A stretch of 21,039 nucleotides of DNA from positions 1-21,039 of IMG/VR virus record IMGVR_UViG_3300037493_001627. The stretch is one strand, 5' to 3'. The notes below the pieces were generated by a model, which did not search any database, was not told the DNA's origin, and saw only the letters and a program-made list of their open reading frames with translations. Origin of the DNA: a virus. Positions 19,517 to 21,039 of the stretch are shown in pieces. Made by a program: the position numbers and the translations under genes. How positions within the stretch are numbered: position 1 is the first letter of the stretch; the number at the start of each line of letters is the position of its first letter.

Positions 19517-19968
19517 TCTTCCCATAGCTTTATAGCTTTTTTAAGTAAATTTCTAATAGTAACATCTATCTTAGCATCACCCATTATTTCTTGATAAGCT
19601 TTAAGTTTCTTATACATAGCACCATCTAATGATACTACTACTGTACTGTGTCTCCTTATTTTATTAGCAGAAGAAGGAAACTCATATGGAAATCTCTGTA
19701 TAAACTCACAGGCATTTGCACTAAAAGTAATATCTCCAAATCTTAATAGATTATATGCATGTGATTTAGATGCTCTAACAGTAGAACTATCTATACCTAA
19801 TAAGTTTCCAATATATACAGAAGATTTACCATATTTGTAGTGTAAAAGACCTATCAAATAATTTCTTTTATCAAGATAAACTCTTTCCCGCTTTCTCATT
19901 GCAGATTTATTCTCTGTAGCAAGAAGATGGCACTCTTTTAGAATATCTTCTAATATGTAATCCTCCAT
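19513..19968 (-). CDS. HTH protein resembling DnaA domain IV
   Basis: Residues 35-75 (RNYLIGLLHYKYGKSSVYIG then NLLGIDSSTVRASKSH) follow the helix-turn-helix pattern of DnaA domain IV, in which a small-residue turn, IGxxxGxxxSTV and a following helix bind DNA. The C-terminal third (STVVVSLDGAMYKKLKAYQE) resembles a ribbon-helix-helix or simple helical dimer unit. The protein lacks the AAA+ part of DnaA, so it is a stand-alone DNA-binding module, either a regulator or an origin-binding protein. It is 5 bp from the next upstream gene and overlaps the 86-aa gene as ATGA. Confidence 0.65.
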   Translation of the reverse strand: MEDYILEDILKECHLLATENKSAMRKRERVYLDKRNYLIGLLHYKYGKSSVYIGNLLGIDSSTVRASKSHAYNLLRFGDITFSANACEFIQRFPYEFPSSANKIRRHSTVVVSLDGAMYKKLKAYQEIMGDAKIDVTIRNLLKKAIKLWEE

Positions 19969-19973
19969 AATTT

Positions 19974-20255
19974 TTAAATTAGTTCTAAATCAGCCTCTAG
20001 GACTTCTTCTTTTTTTTCTTGAGCTTCATAAATCCTCATGTCTAATGGAATGAATCTATCCGCATCATAGTACTCATATGGAAAACAATCAGCAGACATC
20101 TGTACTTCTTTAAGTAGTACACCATACTTACCATCTTGTAATCCCATTTTTACTACTTTAGTTACAGTATATACTTCACCTTCTTTAATCCACTGTTCTA
20201 CAGGAACTTTGGAAGGCTTTTTACTACTGTCAATGCATATCATCTTCATTTGCAA
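19974..20255 (-). CDS. Conserved small protein (93 aa or slightly shorter)
   Basis: The sequence MKMICIDSSKKPSKVPVEQW followed by EGEVYTVTKVVKM and CFPYEYYDADRFIPLD is a pattern I have the impression of seeing in many Bacteroidota genomes and phages: an initial ICID strand, a GExYTVT strand and an FPYEYYxxxRFxP end, probably a small SH3-like barrel. Function unknown. Three Met codons (20255, 20249, 20243) can serve as start; the second or third fits the family better and shortens the overlap with the ClpS-like gene (26 bp to 14-20 bp). The C-terminus is acidic. Confidence 0.75.
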   Translation of the reverse strand: MQMKMICIDSSKKPSKVPVEQWIKEGEVYTVTKVVKMGLQDGKYGVLLKEVQMSADCFPYEYYDADRFIPLDMRIYEAQEKKEEVLEADLELI

Positions 20256-20484
20256 CCATTTTAACTTTTAAATCTACTCCCTCAAGAAACTCTCTCATTG
20301 TTTCAATCTTTGCCCAACATCCGTGTTTTATTGTACATTGACCAACTAAATCAACTATTAATGCACATTGTTCTGCTTGTTGTGGCTCATGACCACAGTA
20401 CTTAATTAAACAAGCAATAACATAGGCAAAGCTATGAACATCATCATTATACAATATAAGTTTATGATCTTCAGGTAATTCCAT
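20230..20484 (-). CDS. clpS: ClpS-like adaptor of the ClpAP protease
   Basis: The 84-residue protein matches the ClpS core: LILYNDDVHSFAYVI (9-23) with the NDD substrate-pocket motif (N13, D14, D15), then ACLIKYCGHEPQQAEQC and ALIVDLVGQCTIKHG (41-55), and a final helix and strand (MREFLEGVDLKVKM). ClpS binds N-terminal hydrophobic residues (N-degrons) and delivers proteins to ClpA. The position that in ClpS is normally a histidine contacting the substrate amino group (H66 in E. coli, within VHxxG) is aspartate here (D45). The N-terminal tail that engages ClpA is short (about 8 residues). A phage copy may redirect host Clp proteolysis; this is inference. Confidence 0.82.
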   Translation of the reverse strand: MELPEDHKLILYNDDVHSFAYVIACLIKYCGHEPQQAEQCALIVDLVGQCTIKHGCWAKIETMREFLEGVDLKVKMVANEDDMH

Positions 20485-20493
20485 TTTGCTAAT

Positions 20494-21039
20494 TTACAAT
20501 TTTACATCAAAATTTTTCCACATAATCTTAGTCTGATCAAATCCTTCAAGAGCATCTTTAACCCATTTCTCATCTACTGTGTCTTTATAACATAGTATAT
20601 GTACAATAGCTTTTTCTTCTGGATTAAGGCGTAAAAGCCTACCAATTCTTTGACTAGCTTTTCTTTCATTACCATATGCATGCATAATGATACCTTGTCT
20701 TAAATTAGGTATATTAATACCCTCATTTAATTGAAGTACACATGATAACTTATCAATCTTACCATCTTTAAATGCTAATAGATTTTCTTCAGAGTTACTA
20801 TTACCACTGTGATAACTAAATCTACATAATCTATCAGCCTGATCTTGAGTATTAGCAAATACAATACACTTAGTGTTAATGCTTTCCATTAATATCTTGG
20901 TATATTTTTCTTTACTTGGATATTCCATCATAGCCTTCATTCTCATCACTCTAAGCATCTGAATAGGGCCTGCACCAATCTCCATTCTATTACCCCAGTA
21001 GATATAGTTTTCTTTCTCTGAAGTAATAAAAGATTTAGT
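20494..21039 (-). CDS. SF2 (DEAD/DEAH-type) helicase, C-terminal part, cut by window edge
   Basis: The frame remains open to base 21039, so the true start lies outside; the Met at 20985 is internal. The visible 181 residues form the second RecA-like domain: KCIVFANTQDQADRLCRF is motif IV, CVLQLNEGINIPNLRQGIIM is motif V, and RKASQRIGRLLRLNPEEKA is motif VI with its arginines (Q-R-I-G-R). VHILCYKDTVDEKWV follows. Such phage helicases act in recombination, fork restart or transcription. The end of the gene is 9 bp before the ClpS-like ATG. Confidence 0.85.
   Translation of the reverse strand, partial: TKSFITSEKENYIYWGNRMEIGAGPIQMLRVMRMKAMMEYPSKEKYTKILMESINTKCIVFANTQDQADRLCRFSYHSGNSNSEENLLAFKDGKIDKLSCVLQLNEGINIPNLRQGIIMHAYGNERKASQRIGRLLRLNPEEKAIVHILCYKDTVDEKWVKDALEGFDQTKIMWKNFDVKL

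Noticed and set aside
1-21039. tRNA genes, CRISPR arrays, insertion sequences, integrase or attachment sites
   Set aside because: None seen: no cloverleaf-like sequence, no regularly spaced repeats, no transposase or integrase motifs. The repeats at 17.5-18.1 kb are gene leaders, not an array.
1-21039. Stop-codon reassignment (for example TAG) as in some crAss-like phages
   Set aside because: Genes end properly at TAA and TGA with coupled starts, and the 29-aa frame ends at TAG next to a start; no in-frame stops interrupt the recognised domains.

Overview
The window looks like the early/replication region of a tailed bacteriophage (or integrated phage) infecting a member of the Bacteroidota. 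Evidence: the DNA is strongly AT-rich by eye. Genes are packed end to end with TAATG and ATGA stop/start overlaps. Start codons have A-rich leaders with no clear Shine-Dalgarno sequence. One divergent gap carries a TAnnTTTG-type Bacteroidota promoter element. The gene content is a phage replication/recombination set (DnaB-type helicase, Toprim primase, SSB-like protein, Sak4-type ATPase, PD-(D/E)XK nuclease, uracil-DNA glycosylase, SF2 helicase). A crAss-like (Crassvirales-type) phage is a reasonable guess, but no capsid, portal or terminase gene is in view, so the lineage is not proven. TAA, TGA and TAG all behave as ordinary stops, so I see no recoding.

Layout, read along the minus strand (right to left), which carries almost everything. 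21039-19974: SF2 helicase C-terminal part (cut by the window edge), a ClpS-like adaptor and a small conserved protein. 19968-17183: a HTH protein resembling DnaA domain IV, then a run of small genes rich in membrane or exported products, a zinc-ribbon microprotein, and three start codons preceded by the same repeated leader. 17180-15113: three small conserved proteins, a spore-photoproduct-lyase-like radical SAM enzyme, and two small genes translationally coupled behind it. 14930-12895: an island that is mainly plus-strand (a metallophosphoesterase with a HTH-like N-terminus plus two small genes) interrupted by one minus-strand gene. 12861-8379: UDG, a possible replication initiator/loader with an iteron-like palindrome cluster inside it, a small membrane protein, DnaB-type helicase, an unknown protein, Sak4-type ATPase, SSB-like protein, then a terminator-like hairpin. 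8322-3416: Toprim primase, SegE-like GIY-YIG nuclease, DUF6878 and DUF6915 proteins, a small helical protein, a HExxH/von Willebrand A protein and a MoxR-like AAA+ ATPase, then another hairpin. 3376-124: a large acidic protein, a RecE/Cas4-like PD-(D/E)XK nuclease and two unknown proteins, closed by a strong intrinsic terminator at about 74-99. The first 33 bases look like the N-terminus of the next minus-strand gene, perhaps a DnaQ-type exonuclease or DNA polymerase.

How the genes may work together: helicase, primase, SSB, Sak4, nuclease and SF2 helicase make a replication plus recombination core. UDG and the SPL-like enzyme suggest DNA repair. The most unusual block is the AAA+/VWA-metallopeptidase pair, flanked on both sides by proteins that share a short helical motif, M-[FL]-x-S-x-D-x-[DE]-N followed by another N ten residues later. 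A third copy of the motif lies in the protein coupled to the radical SAM enzyme. I suggest this is a phage-encoded MoxR/VWA remodelling or protease machine with dedicated partner proteins; this is inference. The ClpS homologue has lost the conserved substrate-binding histidine, and the radical SAM enzyme keeps a cysteine near the position of the SPL hydrogen-donor cysteine. Both deserve a closer look.
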